A stretch of 64,000 nucleotides of DNA from contig CALSTB010000005.1 in assembly GCA_943789165.1 (NCBI GenBank), positions 665,827 to 729,826 on the forward strand, given 5' to 3'. Position 1 is the first letter of the stretch; every line of letters starts with the position of its first letter. The stretch is from an uncultured Bacteroidia bacterium. Its GTDB lineage: Bacteria; Bacteroidota; Bacteroidia; NS11-12g; UBA9320. A program made the position numbers and the translations under genes. Positions 50,127 to 58,140 of this stretch are shown one piece after another. The notes below the pieces were generated by a model. The model ran no database searches. It was not told the DNA's origin and saw only the letters and a program-made list of their open reading frames with translations.

Positions 50127-51491
50127 TTACTTGGCTAAGGCAGCGATTACATCGCATTTTGTGATGATGTGGTACACACCGCCTAAGTCTTTTACCATCA
50201 CGGCTGGGATCTTTTGGTTGATGCTTTTTGAAACAGTTTCCATGTCTTCGTAATACCCAACAATTGGAAATGGCTCTTGCATGATGTCTTTTACCGGTTT
50301 CTTACCAGCATCTGCATCATTCAACAACAATTTTAAGGTATCGTGGTCGTTTAACGAGCCAACAAATTCTCCAGCACTATTCACCACAGGTAATTGAGAA
50401 ATATCGTATTTCTCCATTTTATCGAAACCTGCCTTGGCTAATTCCGTATCCAACACAGTTACCAATGGCAAATGTTGGTGACTAGAAATCAAGTCTAGAG
50501 CGGTTTTAGGTTTTGAATCAAGGAAGCCTCTATCGCGCATCCAATCGTCGTTGAACGCCTTACCCATGTAACGGGTTGCATGATCGTGGAACAAGACCAC
50601 AACCATGTCGTCTGGTTTCAAATGATCTTTAAGCTGAAGAATGCCTTTCACAGCGCTACCAGCAGAATTACCTACCAAAATGCCTTCTTCTCTGGCTAAT
50701 TTTCTTTGCCAAATCAATCCATCCTTATCAGTGACCTTTTCAAATTTATCAATCACATCGAAGTTGACGCATTTTGGTAAAATATCTTCACCGATTCCTT
50801 CTGTGATGTATGGATAGATTTCTTTTTCATCGAATTCGCCTGTTTCGTGATATTTTTTGAAAACAGACCCGTACGTATCGATGCCCCAAATTTGAATATC
50901 CGGGTTTTTCTCTTTCAAGTATTTTCCAACACCGCTAATGGTGCCGCCAGTGCCAACGCCTACTACAAAGTGGGTTAACTTACCTTCGGTTTGTTCCCAA
51001 ATCTCGGGTCCGGTTTGTTCGTAATGCGCTTTGACATTACTAGGGTTGTCATATTGGTTTACATACCAAGCGCCAGGGATTTCGGTTCCTAAACGTTTAG
51101 AAACTGAATAATACGAGCGGTCATCGGTAGGTTCAACGTCTGTAGGACACACAATCACTTCAGCGCCTACAGCTTTTAAGATGTCTACTTTTTCCTTACT
51201 CTGTTTGTCGGTGGTGACAAAAACACATTTATACCCCTTGATTAAACCAGCTATGGCCAAACCCATTCCTGTATTACCACTGGTACCTTCTACGATGGTG
51301 CCTCCTGGCTTTAATCGTCCATCAGCTTCAGCGTCAATAATCATTTGAAGCGCCATTCTGTCCTTAACAGAATTACCTGGATTGGTAGTTTCAATCTTTG
51401 CTAAAACAGTCGCAGATACTCCGTCAACGATCTTGTTTAATTTAACCAACGGCGTGTTGCCAATAGTTTCGAGTATGTTGTTGTAATACAT
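50127..51491 (-). CDS. Cystathionine beta-synthase (PLP domain plus CBS pair)
   Basis: A 454-residue PLP enzyme that condenses serine with homocysteine, or acts as a cysteine synthase. The PLP lysine is in N-S-V-K-D-R (Lys 43), the phosphate loop is G-T-S-G-N-T-G, and V-G-T-G-G-T-I-S-G follows. Residues about 335-450 are two CBS repeats (Y-D-I-S-Q-L-P-V-V, F-P-I-V-G-Y), as in the eukaryote-like CBS; the haem-binding N-terminus is absent. A TACATTTG -7 box lies five bases before the ATG. First gene of a three-gene run. Confidence 0.9.
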   Translation of the reverse strand: MYYNNILETIGNTPLVKLNKIVDGVSATVLAKIETTNPGNSVKDRMALQMIIDAEADGRLKPGGTIVEGTSGNTGMGLAIAGLIKGYKCVFVTTDKQSKEKVDILKAVGAEVIVCPTDVEPTDDRSYYSVSKRLGTEIPGAWYVNQYDNPSNVKAHYEQTGPEIWEQTEGKLTHFVVGVGTGGTISGVGKYLKEKNPDIQIWGIDTYGSVFKKYHETGEFDEKEIYPYITEGIGEDILPKCVNFDVIDKFEKVTDKDGLIWQRKLAREEGILVGNSAGSAVKGILQLKDHLKPDDMVVVLFHDHATRYMGKAFNDDWMRDRGFLDSKPKTALDLISSHQHLPLVTVLDTELAKAGFDKMEKYDISQLPVVNSAGEFVGSLNDHDTLKLLLNDADAGKKPVKDIMQEPFPIVGYYEDMETVSKSINQKIPAVMVKDLGGVYHIITKCDVIAALAK

Positions 51492-52045
51492 TGGTGCAAA
51501 TGTACTTGGATAATGAAAAAATAATAATCATTACTTGATAAATCCCTTTAAAAATGGCGTGTTTCAGCGAATTTTTATGACGGTGAAATTTGCTCCTAAT
51601 AAAAGAGGAAACATTTTTTTTCAAAATGATTTTTGAATACCAAATAAACATAAATTCGCGCGCTGTTTGTGATATTAATTCGCGCGCTGTTTTATGTAAA
51701 TCTATGATAACAATGATTTTGTTGATGACCGCTGTTCGCGGTCTAAAACGCCGAGCAGCTCTAGCCAAGCTTACAACCATTTAGTCAAGACTTCTACCTG
51801 ACTATTCCCCAATTAAAGTCTTATCCTTTTTTTGCGTGTTTATTTTTTCGTAGTCGAATTGTTCAACCAGAAGTCTACCTGATTACTGGCTTTTTCATTT
51901 TTTTTCGTTTCAATACCCAACCTTTGGTTTAATCCTTGTCGTAGTTGTAAGTGAAGGACAAAATAGCTTCACGACAATTAACCCAACCATTGACATATCC
52001 ATTCCGCTAGATCAAGCGACGACCTCGAGTAAATCGATTGAGGAA
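51492..52045. repeat. 554-base spacer with direct repeats and hairpins
   Basis: No gene with a usable start is seen. Two copies of AATTCGCGCGCTGTTT occur 24 bases apart (51653-51668, 51677-51692). A hairpin GACCGC-TGTTC-GCGGTC lies at 51727-51743. An imperfect repeat of about 22 bases around TCTACCTGA-TTA/CTA occurs near 51788-51808 and 51870-51890. The frame of the sigma factor gene stays open upstream to 51854 but offers no ATG, GTG or TTG. Confidence 0.6.
51497..51504 (-). promoter_or_regulatory. -7 box TACATTTG five bases from the CBS gene ATG
   Basis: On the minus strand TACATTTG is followed by five bases and the ATG at 51491, the same arrangement as at purC. No clear -33 TTG is visible; the upstream region is A/T-rich. 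Confidence 0.4.
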
Positions 52046-52558
52046 TTGGTAGACTTATGTTTGAAACACGATCGTGTGGCGCAAGCAAAACTCTATAAAA
52101 TGTACCATGGCAAACTACTAGCGTTATGTCTTCGGTATTGTGAAAATAGAGATGACGCGTTGGACATTTTAAATCAGGGATTCCTTAAAGTGTTTCACAA
52201 CCTTCACAAGTATGACAGGAAGTTTGAATTTGGTGGCTGGATATATCGTATAGTACAGTACACAGCCATTGACCACGTTCGTAAACACCTTCGAAAAGAC
52301 CGACAGATGCCTAAACAAGAGCTCGATGAGCAAATTGAGGTAGATGCTGGAATAGTCGAAAAACTATACGGCGAGGACTTATTACAACTGATTCACAAAC
52401 TTCCTTTCACCACCAAAGTGGTCTTTAACCTTTTTGCCATTGAGGGTTTCAGTCACATCGACATAGCAAAAGAGCTCGGTATGTCGGTAGGTACAAGCAA
52501 ATGGCATGTGAACAATGCGCGCAAACGCCTAAAAGAATGGATTGAAACCTATGAATAA
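52046..52558 (+). CDS. ECF-type sigma-70 family sigma factor
   Basis: A 170-residue sigma factor with only regions 2 and 4. Region 2: L-Y-K-M-Y-H-G-K-L-L-A-L-C-L-R-Y and F-E-F-G-G-W-I-Y-R-I-V-Q-Y-T-A-I-D-H-V-R-K. Region 4: L-P-F-T-T-K-V-V-F-N-L-F-A-I-E-G-F-S-H-I-D-I-A-K-E-L-G-M-S-V-G-T. TTG 52046 is the first normal start codon; an ATT nine bases upstream would add the residues I-E-E usually found in homologues. Its end overlaps the next gene, whose product is the likely partner or anti-sigma. Confidence 0.9.
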   Translation: MVDLCLKHDRVAQAKLYKMYHGKLLALCLRYCENRDDALDILNQGFLKVFHNLHKYDRKFEFGGWIYRIVQYTAIDHVRKHLRKDRQMPKQELDEQIEVDAGIVEKLYGEDLLQLIHKLPFTTKVVFNLFAIEGFSHIDIAKELGMSVGTSKWHVNNARKRLKEWIETYE

Positions 52559-54110
52559 ACCAAACAACATATCAATCGATCAATCGTTTCAAAACGCATT
52601 TGAGACGTATGATCCAGGTTTTCAATCAAGTGACTGGGACGACATGTTGTCGCGCTTGGAATCTGATGAAACACCTGTAATTTTACTTCCACCAAAACAT
52701 ATATTCACTAACACAAAACACACCATCATTATGATACTTATAACAACACTAACCGCAGGAATGCTTTGGATGACTTCACCACAAGAGGAAGTTTTATCCG
52801 CAAATACTACTGTTGTCCCACACTCAACACAATCAGTTGTGGAAAGAGCGACAGAAAAGATCGAAATCAAGAAAAATCAAGTCAATTCTAATGCAGAGCA
52901 AGTAAATCAAAAGACCACAAACCAATTTGTGAAACAAGCTGAAATTAACTTAAATGACTATGTCGCCTCTCTAAGAGAGCCAATGGTTTCAGAGACTAAC
53001 GGCATGTTGACAGAAGCGGAAGCAAATCCAAACCTTGATTTTAGCCCACTTTTATCAACCCCAACCATTACCTCCGAAGAAGTGTTGGCATCACCAGACA
53101 CAGCTAAGTTTTTTAAAACCGTCGTTTCTCGGACATGGGCAGACACCACCTACAAATATGAATACTATAGACCTTCAAGAGACATTGAAGAAGCCTGGAT
53201 TGGCTTGTATTATACAAACCAACAAATGGAAAACAGCTACGACTGGCAACAAATCGGCAGACATGCTGAGACCCATGGATTCAATGTACAATTCATGTTT
53301 GGCAATGTCTTACCTGGAGAAAATTTAGCTGTCTTTGCGGGTGTAGATTGGGGAATGCAATTCTATGGACGGTCGGACAATTCTGAGGTATTGATTAATT
53401 CAGTAAACGAAGACAGAGGCTTAACGTTTTTAAGGAGCCATAGCAACGATGTCTTTGTATCTGGTCAGATAGAGTGGGCTGAATTTAGAGTGGTACCATA
53501 CTTAACAGGATCGATTGGAACTAGAATTTTAACCACGGGTCAAACCACTAGAGCATTATTGGCTTCAACGGAATATGAAAGCACACAGGACAATGCCGTT
53601 CAAACGAGAGCAACGTTGGGACTTAAAGCTGGAGCAGGAGTGAGGTTCAAATTATCTCCCCACGTATATTTTGACTCACGATACGAAATTATTCAAACTG
53701 GAAATCTGAACACGGTAGATTATAACAACACAGCGTTCAACGGATTGGATTACGACCTAGGACTGAAAAAAATAGACCTTAACGCGGGTCAGTTTAGATT
53801 TGGCTTTGTGTTTGACGTAAGCAGCGAAGAATCCAAAAAGGTAGTTGACGTGCCAGGACACTGGGAGGAAACGACTCAGCAGTTGTATGTAGATCCAGCG
53901 GATTCCACTAAAGTATTTGTACCATGTCCGTGCGACAAGCCTAAAACGAAGAAACGTTCAAATAGAACGTCTACACCTCGAAATGAGCCAACTGATGAGC
54001 AAAAGCGATCACCATGGAATCAAGGCGGTATATTCTCACCTGGTTCTGGATCAGGAGGCTCTGGAAAAGGAGATTTCCCAGGAGTGAAAAAACCTCCTGT
54101 GCGTTGGTAG
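52551..54110 (+). CDS. Single-TM protein with periplasmic beta-barrel-like domain, likely sigma partner
   Basis: A 519-residue protein. The N-terminal cytosolic 45 residues hold F-Q-S-S-D-W-D-D-M-L-S-R-L-E, like the sigma-binding part of Bacteroidota anti-sigma proteins. One TM segment (about 56-75) follows, then a Gln/Asn/Thr-rich linker. From about residue 200 to 425 come beta-strands typical of outer-membrane barrels (F-R-F-G-F-V-F-D). The C-terminus is Gly/Ser/Pro-rich after C-P-C-D-K-P. Translation is coupled to the sigma gene (ATG overlaps the sigma stop by eight bases). Role inferred: membrane-linked control of the ECF factor. Confidence 0.75.
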   Translation: MNKPNNISIDQSFQNAFETYDPGFQSSDWDDMLSRLESDETPVILLPPKHIFTNTKHTIIMILITTLTAGMLWMTSPQEEVLSANTTVVPHSTQSVVERATEKIEIKKNQVNSNAEQVNQKTTNQFVKQAEINLNDYVASLREPMVSETNGMLTEAEANPNLDFSPLLSTPTITSEEVLASPDTAKFFKTVVSRTWADTTYKYEYYRPSRDIEEAWIGLYYTNQQMENSYDWQQIGRHAETHGFNVQFMFGNVLPGENLAVFAGVDWGMQFYGRSDNSEVLINSVNEDRGLTFLRSHSNDVFVSGQIEWAEFRVVPYLTGSIGTRILTTGQTTRALLASTEYESTQDNAVQTRATLGLKAGAGVRFKLSPHVYFDSRYEIIQTGNLNTVDYNNTAFNGLDYDLGLKKIDLNAGQFRFGFVFDVSSEESKKVVDVPGHWEETTQQLYVDPADSTKVFVPCPCDKPKTKKRSNRTSTPRNEPTDEQKRSPWNQGGIFSPGSGSGGSGKGDFPGVKKPPVRW

Positions 54111-54188
54111 TCTGCGGGTATTGAGTAAGGTCAACAGATCATCAATACAAACGCACTCACTAAAACATGAAAACAATTACCTTCATAG

Positions 54189-54236
54189 CGGGTTTACACT
54201 TAAAGCACTATTTTAAGCGTAAACCCGTTATTTTTG
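54189..54236 (+). terminator. Strong hairpin with T-rich tail before the HYC_CC_PP-like gene
   Basis: CGGGTTTAC-A-CTTAAA / TTTAAG-C-GTAAACCCG forms a 15-pair stem with one mismatch and a 7-base loop (54189-54227), followed by TTATTTTTG. It fits an intrinsic terminator of the sigma factor operon. The tail contains TATTTTTG (54229-54236), also a -7 box match for the next gene. Confidence 0.65.
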
Positions 54237-54244
54237 TAACCAAC

Positions 54245-54631
54245 TTGAAACGCATCACTGCCATACTCGTATTATTGAGCCTTGTATTTAGCTATACGGG
54301 CGTTCAACTATGCGTTGATTTTTGTGGGGATACGATCGAAAGCATCCACTTTGGCGAGGACAAAACGGAAGCCGTTTGTCATTTGGGCGACTGCGGAAGT
54401 CAGCCCATGTCTGATTGTTGCGACTCCGAACAAATCCAGATCGAACCACATTTATTGGATTACACGTCAGGTGCTTTTACCTCTACCAAAATTCCTTTTG
54501 CATACATCAAACGGAATTTCATCGCTGACGATATCGAAGTCCGCACCATATCACAACTACCATATCAACTTCTTAGCAAATCGCTTGCGTCAACCCCGGT
54601 CAGGGCGTTAACACAGGTGACTCTTTGTTAG
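54245..54631 (+). CDS. HYC_CC_PP-family-like cysteine-rich exported protein
   Basis: A predicted 128-residue protein starting at TTG 54245 (K-R-I-T-A-I-L-V-L-L-S-L-V-F-S-Y-T-G), a standard signal peptide. An in-frame ATG at 54167 would place the strong hairpin inside the coding region and is less likely. Mature features: V-D-F-C-G-D, then H-L-G-D-C-G and D-C-C-D-S-E, as in the HYC_CC_PP group that occurs beside TonB receptors. The cysteines suggest metal binding, for example copper. It precedes a TonB receptor and an HMA protein gene. Confidence 0.7.
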   Translation: MKRITAILVLLSLVFSYTGVQLCVDFCGDTIESIHFGEDKTEAVCHLGDCGSQPMSDCCDSEQIQIEPHLLDYTSGAFTSTKIPFAYIKRNFIADDIEVRTISQLPYQLLSKSLASTPVRALTQVTLC

Positions 54632-54673
54632 ACTTCACTTTTACCACAGTTCTGTGCAGCTTGTCTGCCTTAC

Positions 54674-54694
54674 GCGTTGTTGGCAACGTTTTTT
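54674..54694 (+). promoter_or_regulatory. Hairpin GCGTTGTTGGCAAC with T6 tail before the TonB receptor gene
   Basis: GCGTTGTTGGCAACG with a CGTTG/CAACG stem (54675-54688) is followed by six T. Nearly the same sequence, GCGTTGTTGCAAC, occurs at 56960-56972 before the HMA gene. It may be a terminator or attenuator, or a shared operator. Confidence 0.45.
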
Positions 54695-54713
54695 ATTAAT
54701 TTAAAGTGAAGTA

Positions 54714-56940
54714 ATGAAACAAATAATTGTATGTCTAATACTTTTAATCGCAGGTGTGAATGCATATGCAAAACACTTAAGTGGTTATGTGTACGGACAA
54801 GATAACAAGAAAAAAATTCCGCTGGAAGGCGCAGCCATCCTGGAATTAGGTCAGCCCAATGGGGTATTGACCGATGGGAACGGTTTGTTTGAAATCGAAC
54901 TCAATGAAAACACAACCCACATTGTGGTGAGCTACGTTTCGTTTGTCTCAGACACCGTAGAAATCACCGACAAAGAAGCGGTTGAAATAACACTTCAACC
55001 TGTGGCCGGAACCTTAGGCGTGGTTGAATTAAACAAACAACGGAGGACCTATGGTTTACGCTCATTAGATCCTAAAACTACCTTACATTTAAGAGAGCAA
55101 GAATTTCAAAAAGCAGCATGCTGCAATTTGTCGGAAAGCTTTGAAAATGCGCCCGCCATTGATGTCTCTTTTACAGACGCAGTGACAGGTACCAAGCAAA
55201 TTAAAATGCTAGGTTTAGACGGTGTATACACCAACATTACCCGGGAGTTTATGCCATCTGTTAGAGGTTTAAACGCTTATTATGGCTTGAGCTTCATTCC
55301 CGCGGCTTGGGTTGAAGGCATTCAAATAACCAAAGGTGCTGGTAGCGTCATCAATGGATTCGAAAGTATGTCTGGACAAATCAACATTGAAATGAAGAAG
55401 CCATATGGCCGAGATCAGTTCATGGTAGATCAGTTTATATCTGAATCGGGTAGGAGTGAGACAGACATAATGATCCGACGTGACCTAAGCAAAAAAGTAG
55501 CTACGTCGCTATTTGGAAGATTTGGGATTCGTCCGACTCAAATGGATCGAAACAACGATGGGTTTTTAGACAATCCTACAAGTACCCAGTACCAATTGAT
55601 GAACCGTTGGCAGTTTCATGGTGACAATGGTATGGAAGGACAAATAAACGTGGCGTACAACAAGGACGAAAAAGAAGCAGGTCAATTTGAAAGTCGACTG
55701 TCGTCACCATACAACGTTCTCATCAACAACGAACAGTTCGACGTGTGGGCAAAATTGGGCAAAGCGTTTAAAGACAAACCGTATAAAAGTTTTGGGTCGC
55801 AATATGCATTTAATACCATTAATAGCAGTACTATATATGGTAGTGAAACGAACCGCAAAGTATTGACTACTAAAGGACAAACTGCCTATGTAAACTTGAT
55901 GTATCAATCCATTTTTGGCAATACAAACCACGAATACAAAACTGGTATTAGTGTGATGTCAGATTGGATAGAGGAAAGCTACGATACGTTTAAAGTGGAC
56001 CGGCAGGAAACGGTTCCTGGGGCCTATTTTGAATACACCATGAGACCAGACAGTCTGTGGATCTTGGTAACGGGAGTGCGGGCTGATTATAGTTCTATTT
56101 TTGGTTTTTTCCCGACGTATAGGCTTCATGGTAAACGAAATTCTAGAGATGAAAAGACTTCTTTGCGATTCTCAATCGGAAGCGGTCGTAGAACACCGAA
56201 TTTCTTTGCCCAAAACCAGAATTTACTTATTTCCTCAAAACCAGTGGTCATAAACACTTTGGCAGGCGAAACCACGGGTGTCATCCAAGAATCATCGTTA
56301 AATATGGGCGTAAGTCTTCAGCGAAAGTTCAAGATTTCATACATGCCTTCAGAATTACAGTTGGATTTTTTCAGAACCACATTTTCAAACGAATTAATGA
56401 CCAATCGTGAAAAAAGCGAATTGGTTTTAGAGTCTTTAAAAAATGGAACGATAGCCAATAGTGCTCAAGCTCAACTTGACGTAAAACCGGCTAGAAGAAC
56501 AGAAATAAGGCTGGCTTATCGAATGTTTGATGTAACCTCCGTATATGATGGACACCGGGTTGCAAAGCCGCTTAATAGCCAAGCATCGAGGGTTTTTAAA
56601 TATTACCCAAAGTACAAGAAGTAAATGGCAGTTTTCATCTACGTTGCAGTTATACGGTCAGCAACGTATACCTGGTTTGGATTTTACAGCTGAAAACAAT
56701 GGAGCAACGTACAGTCCAGTGTTTCCTTTACTAAACGCACAGGTAAGTAAACGGTTGAAATCAAAACCAATTGAGTTATACATTGGCGTAGAAAACGTGT
56801 TGAATTACAAACAAGACAATCCAATACTTGGGGCAGCCAATCCGTGTGGCCCAACATTTGATGCTACAAGTGTGTGGGGACCAATATTTGGAAGAATGGT
56901 TTACGGAGGATTTAGATACCGATTAAAAATAGAAGATTAA
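54714..56940 (+). pseudogene. TonB-dependent receptor gene with a frameshift in a T5 run
   Basis: The first frame encodes a signal peptide (I-I-V-C-L-I-L-L-I-A-G), a carboxypeptidase-like regulatory domain (about residues 20-100; G-Y-V-Y, G-V-L-T-D-G-N-G-L-F-E-I), the plug (about 125-230) and most of the barrel. It stops at 56622-56624. The neighbouring frame continues F-L-N-I-T-Q-S-T-R-S-K-W-Q-F to the expected barrel end (R-Y-R-L-K-I-E-D) at 56940. Deleting one T from 56593-56597 joins them into about 741 residues. Context suggests uptake of a metal or metallophore; breakage could be real or technical. Confidence 0.85.
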
Positions 56941-56959
56941 GAATAACAAAATACAGGAT

Positions 56960-56990
56960 GCGTTGTTGCAACTTTTTGAAACAACAACGC
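56960..56990 (+). promoter_or_regulatory. Hairpin GCGTTGTTG...CAACAACGC before the HMA gene
   Basis: Perfect 9-base arms (56960-56968 and 56982-56990) with a 13-base loop containing CAACTTTTT. The first arm plus CAAC repeats the element at 54674. No strong T-tract follows the second arm, so regulation is as likely as termination. Confidence 0.5.
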
Positions 56991-57015
56991 GTCTTATTAA
57001 AAGACACATTTAGAC

Positions 57016-57363
57016 ATGAAAACAACAAAATATATCATCATCACGCTATTAGTAACGATTAGTCAATTAGCAATCGCGAAGAGTGTAGTTAAGGAGTTTA
57101 AAGTAGAAGGACAATGCGGTGAGTGTAAAGAACGCATCGAAAAAGCATTGGACTTGCCAGGTATCAGTTTTGCTACTTGGGATGTAGATTCAAAAATACT
57201 TACTGTAAGATTTAATGACAGTAAATACACTGAGAATGAAATACATACGATAATTTCTAAATTGGGATATGCTACTGCCAAACTTGAGGCGAACAAAGAG
57301 GCCGAAAATAAGTTGCCAAAGTGCTGTAGGCCAGGTGGAGCCGCACATTGTGACGAAAAGTAA
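57016..57363 (+). CDS. Exported heavy-metal-associated (HMA) domain protein
   Basis: A 115-residue protein with a signal peptide (K-T-T-K-Y-I-I-I, cleaved near A-I-A). One HMA ferredoxin-like domain (about 25-90) has the metal motif G-Q-C-G-E-C-K-E-R-I. The C-terminus adds K-C-C-R-P-G-G-A-A-H-C, extra cysteines and a histidine. It is likely a periplasmic copper or other soft-metal carrier working with the TonB receptor and HYC_CC_PP-like protein upstream. Metal identity is inferred. Confidence 0.85.
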   Translation: MKTTKYIIITLLVTISQLAIAKSVVKEFKVEGQCGECKERIEKALDLPGISFATWDVDSKILTVRFNDSKYTENEIHTIISKLGYATAKLEANKEAENKLPKCCRPGGAAHCDEK

Positions 57364-57441
57364 ATTAAACCGAATACAAAGAGTAACTAATAAAGAATAA
57401 GGATTTGATTAATAGTCCCTTTCAACTGTGATGTATTAAAG

Positions 57442-57449
57442 TATATTTA
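57442..57449 (+). promoter_or_regulatory. -7-like box TATATTTA
   Basis: TATATTTACG lies 12 bases before the ATG at 57462 and matches TAnnTTTG except for the last base. The T9SS cargo gene at 2595 has a similar TAACTTTACG at 2565-2574. Confidence 0.3.
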
Positions 57450-57461
57450 CGAAAAAAAAAC

Positions 57462-58070
57462 ATGAAAACTAAAAACAACCTTATTACTGGACTATTCACA
57501 ATTGCATTAGTGGTAGTGGCAACTGTTACCCAGGCTCAAACCTATTCACTTGGAACAACCGTTGTCGATGTATTTGCTGGTGGACCTAACGTGTCTAAAG
57601 CATTTGTAGGTGGATCGTCTTCCTTAAACACAGACGGAAGTGAAACCTTAACCGGTATGCTGCCAATTGGAGTCCGTGGCGAATACTTAGTAACTGACAA
57701 ATTCGGAATTGGTATAGAAGTAACGTATGCCAGTGGGAAACGGGTTTACACTTATGAAGAAAGTGGCAGTCAGTATTCTATTACAGGAGAGCATAATAAA
57801 ATGAGGGTATTACCTACATTTAACTTCCATTTTTTGGACAACGAAAACGTTGATTTATACTTGGCCCTTGGCGTCGGACTAAAAAATGTGAATTACAAAT
57901 GGTCTTCAACCAACGCTAATGACATTGATGACTTAGACTTCCCAACTGGAAAAATATCAAGCAAATTTGCCATTGGAACGCGTATTTTCTTTACGGAGAA
58001 TATTGGGGCTAATTTTGCATTTGGAATAGGTGGACCGCTAGTAAACGGAGGTTTGTCGTTTAGAATCTAG
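57462..58070 (+). CDS. Outer-membrane beta-barrel protein (OmpW/porin-like, small)
   Basis: A 202-residue protein with a signal peptide (about 1-25, ending T-Q-A-Q) and about eight amphipathic strands: G-V-R-G-E-Y-L-V, F-G-I-G-I-E-V-T-Y, Y-L-A-L-G-V-G-L-K and I-G-A-N-F-A-F-G-I-G-G. It ends in G-L-S-F-R-I with the expected aromatic near the C-terminus. Similar to small porin-family barrels of Bacteroidota; ligand unknown. Ends before a bidirectional terminator. Confidence 0.82.
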   Translation: MKTKNNLITGLFTIALVVVATVTQAQTYSLGTTVVDVFAGGPNVSKAFVGGSSSLNTDGSETLTGMLPIGVRGEYLVTDKFGIGIEVTYASGKRVYTYEESGSQYSITGEHNKMRVLPTFNFHFLDNENVDLYLALGVGLKNVNYKWSSTNANDIDDLDFPTGKISSKFAIGTRIFFTENIGANFAFGIGGPLVNGGLSFRI

Positions 58071-58091
58071 ACAGTAACAAAAAGACATAAA

Positions 58092-58130
58092 AAAAGCGAA
58101 TCAGATAACTGGTTCGCTTTTCTTTTTTTT
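58092..58130. terminator. Bidirectional terminator between convergent genes
   Basis: AAAAGCGAATC-N8-GGTTCGCTTTT forms an 11-pair stem with one G-T pair (58092-58121). T8 follows on the plus strand and an A-run on the other side gives a T-tract for the minus strand. It lies between genes ending at 58070 (+) and 58141 (-). Confidence 0.85.
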
Positions 58131-58140
58131 AGATGAATTC

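Noticed and set aside
54167-54244. ATG at 54167 as start of the HYC_CC_PP-like gene
   Set aside because: It would add 26 residues encoded by a strong terminator-like hairpin and push the signal peptide away from the N-terminus. TTG 54245 fits better.
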